DNA from: Synechococcales cyanobacterium PMM_0003
GTDB lineage: Bacteria; Cyanobacteriota; Cyanobacteriia; Pseudanabaenales; Pseudanabaenaceae
Length of the DNA stretch: 6,317 nt
Reading direction: 5' to 3'
Assembly (NCBI GenBank): GCA_949128015.1
Contig: CASBRC010000381.1
Coordinates: forward strand, 1-6,317
Shown: piece by piece, positions 5,365 through 6,317 of the stretch
How the letters are laid out: each line of letters starts with the position of its first letter
How positions within the stretch are numbered: the first letter of the stretch is position 1
Position numbers and translations under genes: made by a program
Notes under the pieces: generated by a model
Seen by the model: only the letters and a program-made list of their open reading frames with translations
Database searches by the model: none
What the model was told of the DNA's origin: nothing

Positions 5365-6317
5365 ATTGTTCAGGTTTAACGTATTCACCCAACGTTGTCT
5401 AAAAATCTCGTACAGTGCCATTCCTGTGGCAACCGATGCATTTAAGCTATCAACTTTTCCTTCTAAAGGTATAGAAACAAGAAAGTCACAATTTTTTTGA
5501 ATTGAAAGACTTAAGCCTTCTCCTTCTGCGCCGACAACTAGAGCGATCGCACCAGAGAATTTTGTTTTGTGAATAGCATCACTTGCTCCAGCCATTGTCC
5601 CATAAACCCAGAAACCTGCTTCTTTGATTTTTTCGAGGGCACGGTTGAGATTGACTACACGAGCCACGGGCAAGATTTCTAATGTACCTGCGGCAACTTT
5701 AGCAACAGTGGCCGTGATTCCTGCGGCGCGACGCTGGGGAATGACAAGGGCTTGCGCTCCGAGAGCGGCGGCACTGCGGATAATCGCGCCTAAATTATGG
5801 GGATCGGTGATTCCATCCGCGATCACAATTACAGGGTTAGCAGATTTCTCTTTGGCACTAGCAATCAATTCATCAATATCAGCATATTCATAGGCGGAAA
5901 CTTGAATAGCGATACCTTGGTGACGACCATTATCGGTGATGCGATCAAGACGTATATTATCGACTTCATCGACGACGGCTCCAGCAGCCTTTGCCTCATC
6001 AATTAGCGGCAAGAAATCGGGAGCGTAACGCAGTCTCGCTGTCACCCAAACACGATTAACACTGCGATCGCTATTTAATACCGCCTCAACTGCATGGCGA
6101 CCATAGACAATATCAGGATTCTCAGGATTATGAACTGGTGCTGCGATCCCTAATTCGCCATCGGGATCAACATTCCGCGAGACTGGCGGCAAAGAGCGAC
6201 GCTCAAAGTTAGGTACTGATGTGCGATCGCGATCAAATTTGCGATCGCCGAAATTGCGATCAGATCCACGATCGCCGAAATTGCGATCAGATCCACGATC
6301 TGATCGTTCAGGGCGAT
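5356..6317 (-). CDS. rlmB: TrmH/SpoU family 23S rRNA (guanosine-2'-O-)-methyltransferase RlmB, N-terminal end off-window
   Basis: S-adenosylmethionine-dependent 2'-O-methylation of ribosomal RNA, by family at the guanosine equivalent to E. coli 23S G2251; cytoplasmic. A TTG at 6192 would give 278 aa, but the frame stays open to the right edge, so I treat the gene as running off it. Numbered from that TTG, the N-terminal RNA-binding domain (about 28-103) contains YGRHAVEAVL (30-39) and RHQGIAI (90-96). The SPOUT methylase domain (about 121-266) shows DPHNLGAIIRSA (130-141), VGAEGEGLS (220-228) and IPLEGKVDSLNASVATGMA (241-259), which are SpoU motifs 1 to 3 and form the trefoil knot. Before 6192 the frame encodes an Arg, Asp, Gly, Phe-rich extension with two tandem nine-residue copies. 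E. coli RlmB has 243 aa and no such tail. Subfamily assignment (RlmB against other TrmH enzymes) is likely but not certain. Confidence 0.92.
   Translation of the reverse strand, partial: RPERSDRGSDRNFGDRGSDRNFGDRKFDRDRTSVPNFERRSLPPVSRNVDPDGELGIAAPVHNPENPDIVYGRHAVEAVLNSDRSVNRVWVTARLRYAPDFLPLIDEAKAAGAVVDEVDNIRLDRITDNGRHQGIAIQVSAYEYADIDELIASAKEKSANPVIVIADGITDPHNLGAIIRSAAALGAQALVIPQRRAAGITATVAKVAAGTLEILPVARVVNLNRALEKIKEAGFWVYGTMAGASDAIHKTKFSGAIALVVGAEGEGLSLSIQKNCDFLVSIPLEGKVDSLNASVATGMALYEIFRQRWVNTLNLNNLS
6243..6296 (-). repeat. Two tandem 27-bp repeats encoding NFGDRGSDR in the methyltransferase tail
   Basis: Positions 6243-6269 and 6270-6296 are identical, and each is in frame with rlmB. Together they encode the nine residues NFGDRGSDR twice (in cyclic phase). 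The unit is built of GATC and CGATCG pieces related to the nearby HIP1 octamers (6223-6230, 6241-6248). Degenerate further units (DRKFDRDR on one side, RSDRGSDR on the other) flank it, so the tract probably continues beyond the right edge. Confidence 0.85.

Noticed and set aside
6190..6192. TTG as the start of rlmB
   Set aside because: The frame continues to the edge with an organised in-frame repeat; no stop codon separates them.
6243..6296. A CRISPR array
   Set aside because: The two 27-bp units are directly abutting with no spacers and are in frame with a coding sequence.

Overview
The window looks like cyanobacterial chromosome. The octamer GCGATCGC (HIP1, the cyanobacterial highly iterated palindrome) occurs about 18 times by eye, roughly once per 350 bases. 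Two genes belong to families typical of oxygenic phototrophs: a BtpA-type photosystem I biogenesis protein and a DUF1816 protein. A VKOR-thioredoxin fusion and a LpxB-related glycosyltransferase-like protein also fit a cyanobacterium. A Pseudanabaena-like filament is my best guess at genus level, but that is inference.

Layout, left to right. Positions 1-740 (+) hold the end of a family 3 periplasmic solute-binding protein whose start lies off the left edge. A hairpin terminator fills the 30-base gap to the convergent VKOR-thioredoxin gene (771-1646, -). Upstream of that on the same strand is btpA (1735-2601, -), and the 88-base gap between them carries a perfect 11-bp hairpin. A divergent intergenic region (2602-2776) leads into the LpxB-related gene (2777-4048, +). 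That gene has a 16-bp inverted repeat at its start and a 33-bp palindrome inside its coding sequence. A bidirectional terminator separates it from convergent msrA (4091-4747, -). Between msrA and the DUF1816 gene (4964-5260, -) are a 25-bp perfect hairpin nested inside an outer inverted repeat, and an intrinsic terminator. The window ends in an rlmB/TrmH-type rRNA 2'-O-methyltransferase (5356 to the right edge, -) whose N-terminal extension is low-complexity and tandemly repeated.

The genes read as ordinary chromosomal housekeeping and accessory genes rather than one pathway. Three loosely concern protein or photosystem maintenance: VKOR-Trx makes disulfides outside the cytoplasm, MsrA repairs oxidised methionine, and BtpA supports photosystem I. 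btpA and the VKOR gene are the only pair close enough to be co-transcribed, and the hairpin between them may limit that. I see no sign of a new defence, mobile or biosynthetic system. The most unusual content is the set of palindromic elements, one of them inside a reading frame, and the repeat-encoded tail of the methyltransferase.
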